Source: Cordylochernes scorpioides
Taxonomy: Eukaryota; Arthropoda; Arachnida; Pseudoscorpiones; Chernetidae
Reading direction: 5' to 3'
DNA: 64,000 nucleotides
NCBI GenBank assembly: GCA_030710605.1
Contig: CP092879.1
Coordinates: 42,799,215 to 42,863,214, forward strand
Shown here: positions 41,301-41,539 of the stretch, piece by piece
Numbering within the stretch: position 1 is the stretch's first letter
Layout: each line of letters starts with the position of its first letter
Translations under genes and position numbers: made by a program
The notes under the pieces: generated by a model
What the model saw: the letters and a program-made list of their open reading frames with translations, nothing else
Told to the model about the DNA's origin: nothing
Databases searched by the model: none

Positions 41301-41539
41301 AGGGGATGTCTGCAGCACCAACTTGCCAGAAGGAGCCAGTGAGAGAGTACCATGAACAAGGAGGCTGTCGTTCTGTCAAACCGCTCAAGACAGCACGCTG
41401 CACAGGAGGCTGCGGAGATCTCTGTTGCCGTCCACAACGTGTGAAACGCCGAGCTGTCCGTATGTCCTGCCCCGACGGTTCACGTTTCACTACCCACGTC
41501 GACATCGTTCGTAAGTGCAAATGCTCCAACAAATGTTGA
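4337..41539 (+). CDS. slit: Slit homologue, 3' half of the gene (15 exons)
   Basis: Exons: 4337-4408, 4468-4631, 5679-5817, 15723-15791, 15850-15921, 22115-22186, 24094-24165, 24526-24689, 26640-26859, 35781-35920, 36723-36816, 37418-37859, 38083-38362, 39101-39304, 41316-41539. All have AG/GT borders and compatible phases, giving 808 residues and a stop. Order: last LRR and LRRCT of LRR domain 3, LRR domain 4, EGF1-6, LamG, EGF7, cystine knot. Slit is a secreted ligand of Robo receptors in axon repulsion and cell migration. Its Robo-binding site is LRR domain 2, which lies outside the window. No frame break is visible. The gene must continue to the left; no promoter is present here. Confidence 0.95.
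4468..4631 (+). CDS. slit: Slit exon: LRRCT of LRR domain 3
   Basis: 164 bp encoding the C-terminal cap with CDCHLRW, the [15 protein letters not shown] stretch and [12 protein letters not shown]. The 'IVTGNP.CQ.P' signature and 'PIQDV' are specific to the third LRRCT of Slits, which fixes the register of the whole gene. It has the same length as the LRRCT4 exon (164 bp). The donor GAAG|GTAGGA and the last 31 bases of this exon are copied repeatedly in the array that follows. Confidence 0.93.
4601..5555. repeat. Tandem array copying the LRRCT3 exon/intron junction
   Basis: Unit of about 133 bp made of the last 31 bases of the exon (gatgtggaaaccaaggactt...), the donor and the first part of the intron, ending in TATATACAG. 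Exonic starts: 4601 (real exon), 4734, 4867, 5000, 5128, 5266, 5398, and a badly decayed eighth near 5531. Spacings are 133, 133, 133, 128, 138 and 132. Each intronic copy is preceded by an AG and all but the third keep a GT at the original donor position, so they look like 31-nt exons (30 nt in the seventh). Confidence 0.92.
5679..5817 (+). CDS. slit: Slit exon: LRRNT of LRR domain 4
   Basis: 139 bp encoding the N-terminal cysteine cap: [15 protein letters not shown], then [16 protein letters not shown]-type ending. Acceptor GTTCAG (5678) is the only nearby AG that fits the phase of the previous exon. Donor CT|GTAAGT. This is the start of the fourth LRR domain, which in vertebrate Slit2 mediates dimerisation and heparin binding. 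Confidence 0.92.
5818..6244. other. Intron sequence without recognisable features
   Basis: Start of a 9.9 kb intron. AT-rich, with a short (TA)n near 5888-5902. The open frame at 5930-6163 shows no similarity I recognise and no splice logic. Confidence 0.4.
6245..6405 (+). mobile_element. LINE 3' end, decayed copy
   Basis: Shares with 13770-13916 the 3' end of a non-LTR retrotransposon: CCAGCAATGGCCGCAGCCTT, then the block ending in 'gacatctgag', and the tail 'cgacaacaacaac'. The CATGGGCTAAG segment introduces a stop relative to the other copy. 5'-truncated, as usual for LINEs. Confidence 0.7.
6621..6860. repeat. Dispersed repeat R4, copy 1
   Basis: About 230 bp shared with 12225-12450: 'aataacgac...gtaattgacc', 'ccaagccaacaatggatgaa', 'atagctgacatcttaattgtgg', 'tgacatacaaacaataaaa', 'ggaatggcgat'. 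It ends near an AATAAA and has no obvious terminal repeats, so it may be the 3' end of a retroelement. Confidence 0.65.
7066..7215 (-). repeat. Dispersed repeat R2, copy
   Basis: Inverted relative to the fuller copy at 9140-9358. Diagnostic blocks: 'gcggctgattccacactcgc', 'cagtgatac', 'ggtggaatctgtggccactg', 'ggacctgga', 'ggttctgtgctgc'. Other copies: 17470-17575, 25015-25240, 30903-31060, 34118-34220. No coding frame survives between copies. Confidence 0.7.
7563..7795. mobile_element. Foldback element with U3/A8 hammerhead-like ends
   Basis: Two inverted arms (about 7565-7660 and 7690-7795) around a short central hairpin with 'ctcagcgccgc / gcggcgctgag'. Each arm holds the stem GTTGGC/GCCAAC and the flanking ATATTGG/CCAATATA segment. 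On the - strand the left arm keeps TTGACAA (7630-7636), but GAAA has decayed to GTAA. Same family as 35288-35500 and 51357-51655. Confidence 0.75.
7880..8110. repeat. Dispersed repeat R3, copy 1
   Basis: Shared with 19597-19815: 'atatcagcaaacaaatctaa', 'tttagatcatcaatatgt', 'gactttgagacgaag', 'acacaagatgatt', 'ggggcaagt', 'taataaaggctttt' and a TG-rich tail. The polyadenylation-like end plus tail suggests a retroposed RNA. Confidence 0.65.
8220..8395. other. GC-rich island, function unknown
   Basis: A sharply GC-rich block in AT-rich surroundings, with runs such as CCTCCCC, GGGGGAAGGGGGG and CCCCCCTCCCCC. Remotely similar wording (gggcc, 'cgacct') appears near 63440-63475. I see no open frame, tRNA or known repeat here. 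Confidence 0.35.
8480..8815. mobile_element. Foldback element F3
   Basis: Inverted arms of roughly 130 bp: 8485-8625 and 8680-8810. Arm landmarks: 'attatcccgcatgtgtttct', 'gagaaataacgattatttct', 'cctcagggatgaggtatgaa'. The centre carries CCCATCCCTGGACAC, a remnant of the tRNA-SINE end seen intact at 30405-30421 and 40974. Related copies at 34840-35010 and 40775-40945. Confidence 0.8.
9140..9358 (+). repeat. Dispersed repeat R2, fullest copy
   Basis: About 220 bp from 'acacatacaactttattgtg' to 'ggaatcagccgcgttctata'. Read on the - strand, it would end in 'ggtcttaataaagct...tgtgtgt', as the copies at 17525-17575 and 31015-31055 do, resembling a polyadenylated 3' end with a TG tail. No tRNA-like boxes are visible. 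Confidence 0.65.
9359..10630. other. Intron sequence, mostly unassigned
   Basis: AT-rich, with a GC-rich patch at 9570-9640 followed by a (TC)n run at 9612-9627. Around 9950-10140 there is an imperfect inverted repeat ('gggacatctt' against 'aagatgtaca'). At 10240-10265 'acgcgtttcaggctgttggc' is the reverse complement of the hammerhead-like block at 17856-17880. No gene seen. Confidence 0.4.
10633..11949 (-). mobile_element. mariner element with intact terminal repeats
   Basis: About 1.3 kb bounded by inverted repeats starting ACAGGGTCCATTATGAAAG; across the outer 29 bases the two ends differ at one position (GAAAT versus GTAAT). Flanked by TA on both sides, as expected for mariner target duplication. 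The single gene inside is the - strand transposase. Confidence 0.92.
10704..11753 (-). pseudogene. mariner transposase with two in-frame stops
   Basis: Read from [10 protein letters not shown] at 11753, one frame runs about 349 codons to a TGA at 10704-10706, close to the usual mariner length. N-terminal helix-turn-helix DNA-binding region ([12 protein letters not shown]; later [10 protein letters not shown]). Catalytic triad: Asp in VTGDESW, Asp in HHDNATSH, Asp in YSPDLAPCD with 34 residues between the last two, i.e. D,D34D as in true mariners. The frame is never shifted, but it holds a TAG directly after WMFE (about 11256-11258, where the family has Tyr) and a TAA after HWETV (10836-10838). 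It therefore cannot make a full transposase. Confidence 0.9.
11954..12224. other. AT-rich intron sequence, nothing recognised
   Basis: Low-complexity AT-rich stretch directly beyond the mariner element, with no repeats or frames that I can support. Confidence 0.4.
12225..12450. repeat. Dispersed repeat R4, copy 2
   Basis: Second copy of the block described at 6621-6860, same orientation, with small indels (for example 'ctcgttgaataacgacaacc' against 'ctcgatgaataacgacagcc'). Together they show that R4 is a dispersed family. Confidence 0.65.
12764..12983. mobile_element. MITE M1, full copy
   Basis: 220 bp from TACACTCATGGACAAAACTT to ATTTGTCCATGAGTGTA, i.e. inverted repeats of about 27 bp with terminal TA that double as the target duplication. 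No coding capacity. Other copies: 538, 15395-15526, 18850-18985, 22799-22865, 23290-23530, 26340-26557, 27659-27843. Eight copies in one gene region show a locally successful family. Confidence 0.88.
13220..13498. mobile_element. Foldback element with hammerhead-like centre
   Basis: Two arms of about 120 bp (13222-13345 and 13375-13498), landmarks 'aaggcatatcctgaccagga', 'ggcagagcgccatc', 'tcaactaaacattgatttag'. The unpaired centre has CTGATAT, then 'cccaacGAAACGCGTTCGTGG' split over 13319-13353. This resembles the hammerhead-like blocks at 17850 and 18020, but the first core box is decayed. A one-armed relative lies at 14990-15115. Confidence 0.8.
13555..14520. repeat. Two direct copies of repeat R5
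   Basis: Block one (13555-14165, interrupted by the LINE) and block two (14180-14520) share 'aatgagccacaacaccattt', 'aaaaagccaacctgtat', 'aattcacagtacatc', 'gtgaccaaag' and 'tttttgctgtttagta'. Similar wording ('actggtgttgtggctc', 'actagggtgatgcacagtgc') occurs inverted at 29260-29330, 34224-34300 and 37168-37240. Confidence 0.65.
13599..13929 (+). mobile_element. 5'-truncated LINE insertion with 13-bp target duplication
   Basis: The element (13612-13916) is flanked by AACGATTCACTTT at 13599-13611 and 13917-13929. It contains only the 3' end of a non-LTR retrotransposon, ending in a CGACAACAAC tail rather than poly(A). The frame inside encodes [10 protein letters not shown], then [17 protein letters not shown], a CX2C...HX4C zinc-binding end typical of RNase H-bearing jockey/R1-type pol proteins, and terminates at TGA (about 13887-13889). 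The insertion splits repeat R5. Confidence 0.85.
14521..15390. other. AT-rich intron with decayed foldback fragments
   Basis: Very AT-rich. At 14990-15115 there is one arm of the foldback family of 13220-13498 ('gcatatcctgaccc', 'ggcagagcgccatctagtgg'), and at 15200-15255 the reverse complement of a hammerhead-like block ('cacgtacatgtttcgg'). (TA)n at 15277-15292. Confidence 0.45.
15395..15526. mobile_element. MITE M1, right part
   Basis: Ends with CTTAAGTTTTGTCCATGAGT then GTA, preceded by the family interior 'tcaataaaggtcactgtgta'. The left terminal repeat is missing. Confidence 0.6.
15574..15682 (+). ncRNA. U6 snRNA pseudogene
   Basis: Matches U6 spliceosomal RNA along nearly its full length: the 5' hairpin ('cgctttttcggc'), 'ttggaacgat', 'agagaagattagcat', 'tgcgcaaggatg' and a decayed 3' end ('ggtgaagtgttttatatt'). 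The invariant ACAGAGA box reads ATAGAGA and the 3' region carries several changes, so it is very probably a pseudogene. No proximal promoter element or T-run terminator is convincing. It ends 40 bp before the next Slit exon. Confidence 0.85.
15723..15791 (+). CDS. slit: Slit exon: LRR 1 of domain 4
   Basis: 69 bp, [18 protein letters not shown] in frame. One codon shorter than the standard 72-bp LRR exon, which matches the 23-residue first LRR of this domain in other Slits. Acceptor TGACAG, donor CT|GTGAGT. It is followed by a 58-bp intron. Confidence 0.9.
15850..15921 (+). CDS. slit: Slit exon: LRR 2 of domain 4
   Basis: 72 bp, [20 protein letters not shown] in frame, a textbook LRR. Acceptor GTCCAG, donor CT|GTAAGT. 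Confidence 0.92.
15922..16664. other. Intron sequence, nothing recognised
   Basis: Start of a 6.2 kb intron. A 'gttaagtgattgtcgttaag' region near 16310-16350 contains small inverted repeats of unknown origin. No frames or repeats that I can support. Confidence 0.4.
16786..17015 (-). mobile_element. Hammerhead-bearing repeat, family HA copy 1
   Basis: Relative of 29378-29603 and 40050-40258: shared 'gcctctc.ggtcaaa', 'ccgcaaactagcg' (here 'ccacaaactagcg'), 'cacaacacca', then a hammerhead motif on the - strand at 16957-17000. No protein coding. Confidence 0.7.
16957..17000 (-). ncRNA. Hammerhead ribozyme motif, family HA
   Basis: Read on the - strand: stem I (AGGUU paired with AACCU-type partner, about 5 bp), CTGACGA (16988-16994), stem II AGGC/GTCT, GAAA (16971-16974), then ACC-AT-GGT as a minimal stem III with a 2-nt loop, and C as the cleavage base of a GUC triplet (16963-16965). 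All core nucleotides are consensus. Such tiny stem III loops are typical of hammerheads in Penelope-like elements. Confidence 0.75.
17470..17575. repeat. Dispersed repeat R2, end fragment
   Basis: Contains 'aggagctccatctatgattc', 'ctttcttcc', 'accggtggtcttaataaagc' and a 'gtatgtgtgtatg' tail, matching 31000-31055. Confidence 0.6.
17820..18160 (+). repeat. Tandem pair of hammerhead-like repeats, about 167-bp period
   Basis: Two direct copies (17820-17985 and 17988-18155) share 'tgaaacgcgtacgt', 'gacttttcttgatt', 'aatcaagaaagag', 'gcgtccatcgagttcgac' (first copy 'gtgtccatcgagttcgac') and 'tatatggacaaatat'. Copy 2 has CTGAAGA (18020-18026), stem II AGG/CCT, GAAA (18040-18043) and ACG-CGTA-CGT as stem III, but G at the cleavage position. 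Copy 1 has a usable T there but a decayed first box (TTGAAGG). Confidence 0.65.
18605..18850 (-). repeat. PLE-like end with hammerhead-like block
   Basis: On the - strand: CTGAAGA (about 18721-18727), stem AAAA/TTTT, GAAA (about 18702-18705), then ACT-TC-AGT as stem III, but G at the cleavage base. The surrounding frames at 18612-18861 are not convincing genes. Confidence 0.4.
18850..18985. mobile_element. MITE M1, right part
   Basis: Ends TTAAGTTTTGTCTATGAGTG then TA; interior 'ttatctcgtgtgttcaataa' as in other copies. Left end missing. Confidence 0.6.
19185..19295. repeat. Foldback family F2, core fragment
   Basis: The block 'tggcgaaaccgctgggaggg', 'catcactgatgagccaag', 'tcctcccaat' and 'aaggacagtaaaag' is the centre of the F2 elements at 22364-22797 and 32174-33110. 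A more decayed piece is at 16660-16740. Confidence 0.65.
19597..19815. repeat. Dispersed repeat R3, copy 2
   Basis: Matches 7880-8110 in the same orientation with about 10 small differences and an insertion ('cttactacc'). Ends in 'taataaaggcttttgtgtgt'. Confidence 0.65.
20200..21425. repeat. Inverted pair of a CCCGG-hairpin repeat (R6)
   Basis: 20330-20455 and 21184-21420 are inverted copies of one repeat end: 'actactagcggcgtacccgg', CTTCGCCCGGGTTTTACCCG, 'agtaaaggtttgtctaacga'. Related ends, some decayed, lie at 29840-29890, 45025-45090 and 49855-49890. The CCCGGCTTCGCCCGGG core forms a hairpin. The 0.7 kb between the copies holds no gene I recognise. Confidence 0.6.
21426..21917. other. 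AT-rich intron with short (CA)n
   Basis: No gene. (CA)n microsatellite at about 21765-21780, followed by (TA)-rich sequence up to the gap. Confidence 0.5.
21918..22017. other. Assembly gap (100 N)
   Basis: Exactly 100 N, 97 bp before a Slit exon. Intron length here is therefore unknown, but the flanking LRR exons are consecutive repeats, so no exon seems lost. Confidence 0.98.
22115..22186 (+). CDS. slit: Slit exon: LRR 3 of domain 4
   Basis: 72 bp, [20 protein letters not shown] in frame; the 'N.L.CI' and 'F.GLKSL' pattern matches LRR 3 of domain 4 in other Slits. Acceptor GGGACAG, donor TT|GTAAGT. Confidence 0.92.
22364..22797. mobile_element. Foldback element F2
   Basis: Arms 'gcactagcgcgccatctgtt', 'gacgcgtaagattctttttg', 'ttctactgcccttactgcaa' at 22370-22475, inverted at 22715-22797. 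The interior (22476-22715) is shared with 32760-33000 and includes 'cgctgggagggttcaccact'. A short piece of the M1 interior follows from 22799. The open frames in it are shared by other copies and broken, so they are not genes. Confidence 0.8.
23290..23530. mobile_element. MITE M1, full-length but decayed copy
   Basis: Begins AAACTTGTGGACAAAACTTA and ends TTTGTCCATGAGTGTA. The middle contains a T-run of about 30 bases (23353-23382), probably expanded. Confidence 0.7.
23531..24093. other. AT-rich intron, nothing recognised
   Basis: Low-complexity intron DNA leading to the acceptor CTGTTCCAG at 24085-24093. Confidence 0.4.
24094..24165 (+). CDS. slit: Slit exon: LRR 4 of domain 4
   Basis: 72 bp, [20 protein letters not shown] in frame. 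It corresponds to the 'LSLHGNDIS' repeat of vertebrate Slits. Donor AT|GTAAGT. Confidence 0.92.
24329..24525. repeat. Minisatellite running into a splice acceptor
   Basis: Imperfect units built from CACCGTGCAG and CATGTGTACATC (for example 'caccgtgcagcatgtgtaca'). The array continues to the very last base of the intron: the used acceptor CGTGCAG (24525) is itself a unit end. At least eight further CAG/AG dinucleotides in near-identical context lie upstream, and there is no clear polypyrimidine tract. Confidence 0.85.
24526..24689 (+). CDS. slit: Slit exon: LRRCT of domain 4
   Basis: 164 bp encoding [20 protein letters not shown], then [19 protein letters not shown] and a closing FICTG. The 'NPLYCDC' and 'EPGIA.C' signatures are those of the fourth Slit LRRCT. 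Donor G|GTGAGT. Markedly GC-rich. Confidence 0.94.
24690..26339. other. Intron with one R2 copy, otherwise AT-rich
   Basis: 25015-25240 is an R2 copy ('ctttattaagaccaccggtc', 'gaatcagccgcattctag'). The remainder (25240-26339) is T-rich low complexity with no frames or RNA genes that I can support. Confidence 0.5.
26340..26557. mobile_element. MITE M1, full copy
   Basis: TACACTTATGGAC at the left and GTTTTGTCTATGAGTGTA at the right, with an A-run of about 22 bases (26478-26500) in the middle. It ends about 80 bp before the EGF1 exon. Confidence 0.75.
26640..26859 (+). CDS. slit: Slit exon: EGF1 and first half of EGF2
   Basis: 220 bp. After the linker [11 protein letters not shown] it encodes EGF1 ([15 protein letters not shown]...[12 protein letters not shown]) and the first half of EGF2 ([12 protein letters not shown]). 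Acceptor TGTGACAG; the ATG at 26615 is intronic. Donor CAG|GTAGGT. Confidence 0.93.
26860..27658. other. Intron sequence, nothing recognised
   Basis: Start of an 8.9 kb intron. AT-rich, no supported features. Confidence 0.4.
27659..27843. mobile_element. MITE M1, internally shortened copy
   Basis: ACACTTAACTTAAGGACTAA at the left and TTTTGTCCATGAGTGTA at the right. About 35 bp shorter than the full copies. Confidence 0.7.
27844..28870. other. AT-rich intron, one decayed repeat
   Basis: 28305-28400 is a decayed arm of the foldback family of 13220-13498 ('gacatatccagat', 'acgccatctgtcgg'). The rest is unassigned. Confidence 0.4.
28876..29335 (+). mobile_element. tRNA-derived SINE carrying a hammerhead-like motif
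   Basis: The head (28876-28950) resembles a tRNA: A-box-like TGAGTGGTCTAA and B-box-like GGGATCGAATCCC, with a plausible anticodon arm. The body continues with 'aaatggcttccgattcttgc', 'agggagtgcaagtaaccaaa' and, at 29187-29217, a hammerhead motif. A second, older copy of head and body lies at 45265-45440, and body pieces lie inverted near 46000-46070. The 3' part ('actggtgttgtggctcattc') is shared with 34224 and 37168. The frame 28887-29294 is incidental. Confidence 0.65.
29180..29222 (+). ncRNA. Hammerhead ribozyme motif in SINE body
   Basis: CTGATGA (29187-29193), stem II GGGC-CATA-GCCC (perfect), GAAA (29206-29209), then ACC-CT-GGT as a minimal stem III and A as the cleavage base of a GUA triplet (29215-29217). 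Stem I begins with A-U, U-A and G-U pairs, then is interrupted. Core consensus is complete. A decayed copy ('acagatgagggtcatagccc', AAAA for GAAA) is at 30630-30660. Confidence 0.7.
29378..29603 (-). mobile_element. Hammerhead-bearing repeat, family HA copy 2
   Basis: Bounded by an imperfect inverted repeat: AAAGAGACAAAGGTCGCCTC at the left and its counterpart 'gaggctacctttgtctcttt' at the right. Inside are 'ccgtcaccgcaaactagcgg', 'ggtgacaaagccacaacacc' and a complete hammerhead motif on the - strand. No protein coding. The terminal inverted repeat suggests a mobilised unit of about 226 bp. Confidence 0.75.
29501..29548 (-). ncRNA. Hammerhead ribozyme motif, family HA
   Basis: On the - strand: stem I with G-U, G-C, A-U, U-A next to the core; CTGACGA (29534-29540); stem II GGGCT/AGCCC; GAAA (29517-29520); ACC-AG-GGT as stem III with a 2-nt loop; C as the cleavage base of GUC (29509-29511). 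Compared with 16957-17000 the pairs in stems I and II differ in sequence but stay paired, which is covariation. Confidence 0.78.
29604..30260. repeat. Mixed repeats, including a unit shared with 63880-64000
   Basis: 29740-29815 looks like a PLE-type end ('ggcaagttttcaag', 'ctcatcatcaag' on the - strand). 29840-29890 is an R6 end. 30075-30245 ('gatcgtagccaaccaatagg', 'gagagcgccattc', 'aaacggtgacagag', 'gcatgacgctcgtaa') is repeated inverted at the right edge of the window. No genes. Confidence 0.5.
30345..30425 (+). mobile_element. tRNA-derived SINE head
   Basis: Consensus A box in 'tagcctagtggtca' (30354-30367) and a perfect B box GGTTCGATTCC (30398-30408), followed by CCATCCCTTGACA and a T-run. 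An inverted copy at 40966-41042 shows the same sequence, so this is a SINE family rather than a functional tRNA gene. Preceded by (CA)n. Confidence 0.75.
30690..31060. repeat. F2 core fragment and R2 copy
   Basis: 30700-30780 has 'accgctgggagagttcacca', 'ctcccattaat' (F2 core). 30903-31060 has 'ggtggaatctgtggccactg', 'ggttctgtgctgcc' and 'ccggtggtcttaataaagct' plus a TG tail (R2, - orientation). Confidence 0.6.
31335..32515. mobile_element. Foldback repeat hosting nested insertions
   Basis: Arms 31335-31432 and 32400-32510 are inverted copies ('ttttcgggctcaacgtcc' against 'ggacgttgagcccgaaaa'; 'aattcgctgagggaatc' against 'ttccttcagcgaatt'). Between them sit a Tigger-like element (31436-32173) and the beginning of an F2 element. 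Confidence 0.7.
31436..32173 (+). mobile_element. Tigger/pogo-like element, internally deleted
   Basis: 738 bp with terminal inverted repeats CAGTGGTACCTCGACATACG, flanked by TA. The + strand interior (31590-31940) keeps only the C-terminal tail of a Tigger-type transposase: an acidic [16 protein letters not shown]-like segment, then in another frame HFRNIL-like and [10 protein letters not shown] residues. Several frameshifts separate these. The catalytic DDD domain and the DNA-binding domains are gone, so the copy is non-autonomous. Confidence 0.8.
32174..33112. mobile_element. Foldback element F2, long copy
   Basis: Terminal arms 'gcgcgccatctgttatgaaa' (32186) and the inverse at 33075-33105, with internal half-copies at 32560-32700 and 32930-33060 also inverted to each other. 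The 32690-32930 interior is a second palindrome ('tattccaagagtctagca' type arms). The frame at 32685-33083 is inside this repeat and is not a gene. Confidence 0.75.
33205..33480. repeat. Two tandem copies, about 147-bp unit
   Basis: Repeated blocks: 'ttctcgccatcgca', 'attctaatctat', 'cagcggttattc', 'aaactactta', 'tacttcgagatt', 'tttttacaaatcaaagag'. Anchor positions about 33224 and 33369. Confidence 0.8.
33481..34774. other. Intron; one R2 copy, rest unassigned
   Basis: 34118-34220 is an R2 copy ('gcggctgattccacactcg'). 34224-34345 carries the 'actggtgttgtggctc' and 'gtgatgcacagtgcatcg' blocks shared with 29260-29330. No gene seen in the AT-rich remainder. Confidence 0.45.
34775..35280. mobile_element. 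F3 foldback nested in an F2-type element
   Basis: 34840-35010 is an F3 hairpin ('cccgcatgtgtttctttt' and its inverse 'acatatgcgggat'). It sits inside decayed F2 arms (34785-34825 and 35030-35075; then 35080-35275 with 'ggttcaccactgatgaacca'). Confidence 0.65.
35288..35500. mobile_element. Foldback element with two U3/A8 hammerhead-like motifs
   Basis: Almost perfect inverted arms (35290-35390 and 35400-35498) joined by a central GTGTCAA/TTGACAC region. Both arms hold the motif, one per strand. + strand: TTGATAA 35430-35436, stem GTTGGC/GCCAAC 35439-35455, GAAA 35457-35460, stem III ATATTGG 35460-35466 with CAATAT 35489-35494, cleavage base A 35495. - strand: TTATCAA 35353-35359 and TTTC 35329-35332 with ATATTGG 35294-35300. 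Confidence 0.8.
35781..35920 (+). CDS. slit: Slit exon: rest of EGF2 and EGF3
   Basis: 140 bp: [12 protein letters not shown] closes EGF2; [19 protein letters not shown] is EGF3 with the calcium-binding D-x-D-(D)-C start; it ends CQCTPGYTG. Acceptor GTGTACAG, donor G|GTGAGT. The ATG upstream (35719) is intronic. Confidence 0.94.
35921..36722. other. Intron, small decayed repeats only
   Basis: Pieces shared with 22210-22320 ('caaataaatgccac', 'ctttcaggcatctct', 'acaggagt') and (TA)n at 36648-36662. No gene. Confidence 0.45.
36723..36816 (+). CDS. slit: Slit exon: end of EGF3, start of EGF4
   Basis: 94 bp: [10 protein letters not shown], then [20 protein letters not shown]. The 'NPC' insertion is characteristic of EGF4 in Slits. 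Acceptor CCTCAG, donor CAG|GTAGGA. Confidence 0.92.
36817..37417. other. Intron with shared repeat tail
   Basis: 37168-37260 carries the 'actggtgttatagct' and 'actagggtgatgcacggtgc' blocks seen at 29260 and 34224. A GC-rich patch 37070-37130 contains 'gaagggccctcttttggggc'. No gene. Confidence 0.45.
37418..37859 (+). CDS. slit: Slit exon: EGF4 end, EGF5, EGF6, start of LamG
   Basis: 442 bp, very GC-rich. [12 protein letters not shown] ends EGF4. EGF5 is short ([18 protein letters not shown]) and lacks the calcium-binding start. The linker [14 protein letters not shown] matches the region where Slits are proteolytically cleaved (Arg-Thr at 37575-37580). EGF6 is [12 protein letters not shown]...YCE. 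LamG starts [14 protein letters not shown]. Alternative open frames on both strands reflect the base composition. Phase 0 donor CAG|GTCTGT. Confidence 0.94.
38083..38362 (+). CDS. slit: Slit exon: laminin-G domain
   Basis: 280 bp beginning [13 protein letters not shown], the most conserved LamG strand of Slits, then [26 protein letters not shown] and NATSFDG. Acceptor GACGCAG, donor G|GTAGGA. In Slits this domain contributes to matrix binding of the C-terminal fragment. An intron of only 223 bp separates it from the previous exon. Confidence 0.94.
38363..39100. other. Intron, unassigned
   Basis: 738 bp; the middle part (38640-38760) is less AT-rich ('aggagtgtaccggggttaca') but shows no frame, repeat partner or domain that I recognise. 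Confidence 0.4.
39101..39304 (+). CDS. slit: Slit exon: end of LamG and EGF7
   Basis: 204 bp: [20 protein letters not shown] closes LamG (its Cys pairs within the domain), then EGF7 [20 protein letters not shown]...YCDKG. Only this one EGF follows LamG, as in Drosophila Slit. Acceptor GATGCAG, donor G|GTAAGT. GC-rich. Confidence 0.94.
39305..40045. other. Intron with a decayed F2 core
   Basis: 39755-39850 resembles the F2 core ('ggtagattac', 'gggttcacctctgatgagcc', 'agcaagccctct'). Otherwise unassigned. Confidence 0.45.
40050..40258. mobile_element. Foldback built around a decayed family-HA hammerhead
   Basis: Arms 40057-40139 and 40175-40254 ('gaccgtctccgcaaac' against 'gtttgcggagacggtc'; 'gagtgcccacct' against 'aggtgggcgctc'). 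The loop is CTAAAGG...AGCCCAAAACCATGGT, a decayed hammerhead (first box CTAAAGG, AAAA for GAAA) with stem III ACC-AT-GGT intact. The foldback arm takes the place of stem I. Confidence 0.7.
40262..40548. mobile_element. Foldback element
   Basis: Inverted arms 40265-40400 and 40425-40545: 'agtctcaagctttcgggtat', 'ctctgcctttctacaggaga' against 'tctcctgtagaaggacagag', 'atgcccgaaagcttgagact'. The strand with 'ctgtagaaggacagagatgcccgaaagc' (split over 40448-40476) has a hammerhead-like layout, but position 6 of the core is U and the cleavage site is unclear. Related pieces: 22285, 22920, 36050. Confidence 0.7.
40555..40720 (-). ncRNA. Hammerhead-like motif of PLE type, inverted pair
   Basis: - strand 40584-40622: CTGACGA (40616-40622), stem II GGACAAAA/TTTTGTC, GAAA (40594-40597), short stem III A-U, C-G and a GUA cleavage triplet. 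The first stem I pair would be C-A. A + strand partner at about 40656-40700 ('acgaggacaaaagatttttg', then 'tcgaaatgtcgg') is decayed and makes the locus foldback-shaped. Confidence 0.55.
40775..41045 (-). mobile_element. F3 arm joined to a tRNA-SINE
   Basis: 40795-40945 is an F3 arm ('attatcccgcatgtgtttct', 'gagaaacaacgattatttc'). 40966-41042 is the tRNA-SINE head in inverse orientation: 'ggaatcgaaccc' (B box) and 'atgtccactaggctacc' (A box). The same F3/SINE neighbourhood is preserved as a remnant at 8640. Confidence 0.7.
41316..41539 (+). CDS. slit: Slit last coding exon: C-terminal cystine knot
   Basis: 224 bp: [49 protein letters not shown] and [12 protein letters not shown], then TGA (41537-41539). 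The CTCK pattern (CxGGCG..CC, paired CxC near the end) is complete. It resembles the Drosophila Slit knot in 'VREYY'- and 'DIVRKC'-like segments. The acceptor TCTGCAG (41315) fits phase 1 of the EGF7 exon. Confidence 0.95.
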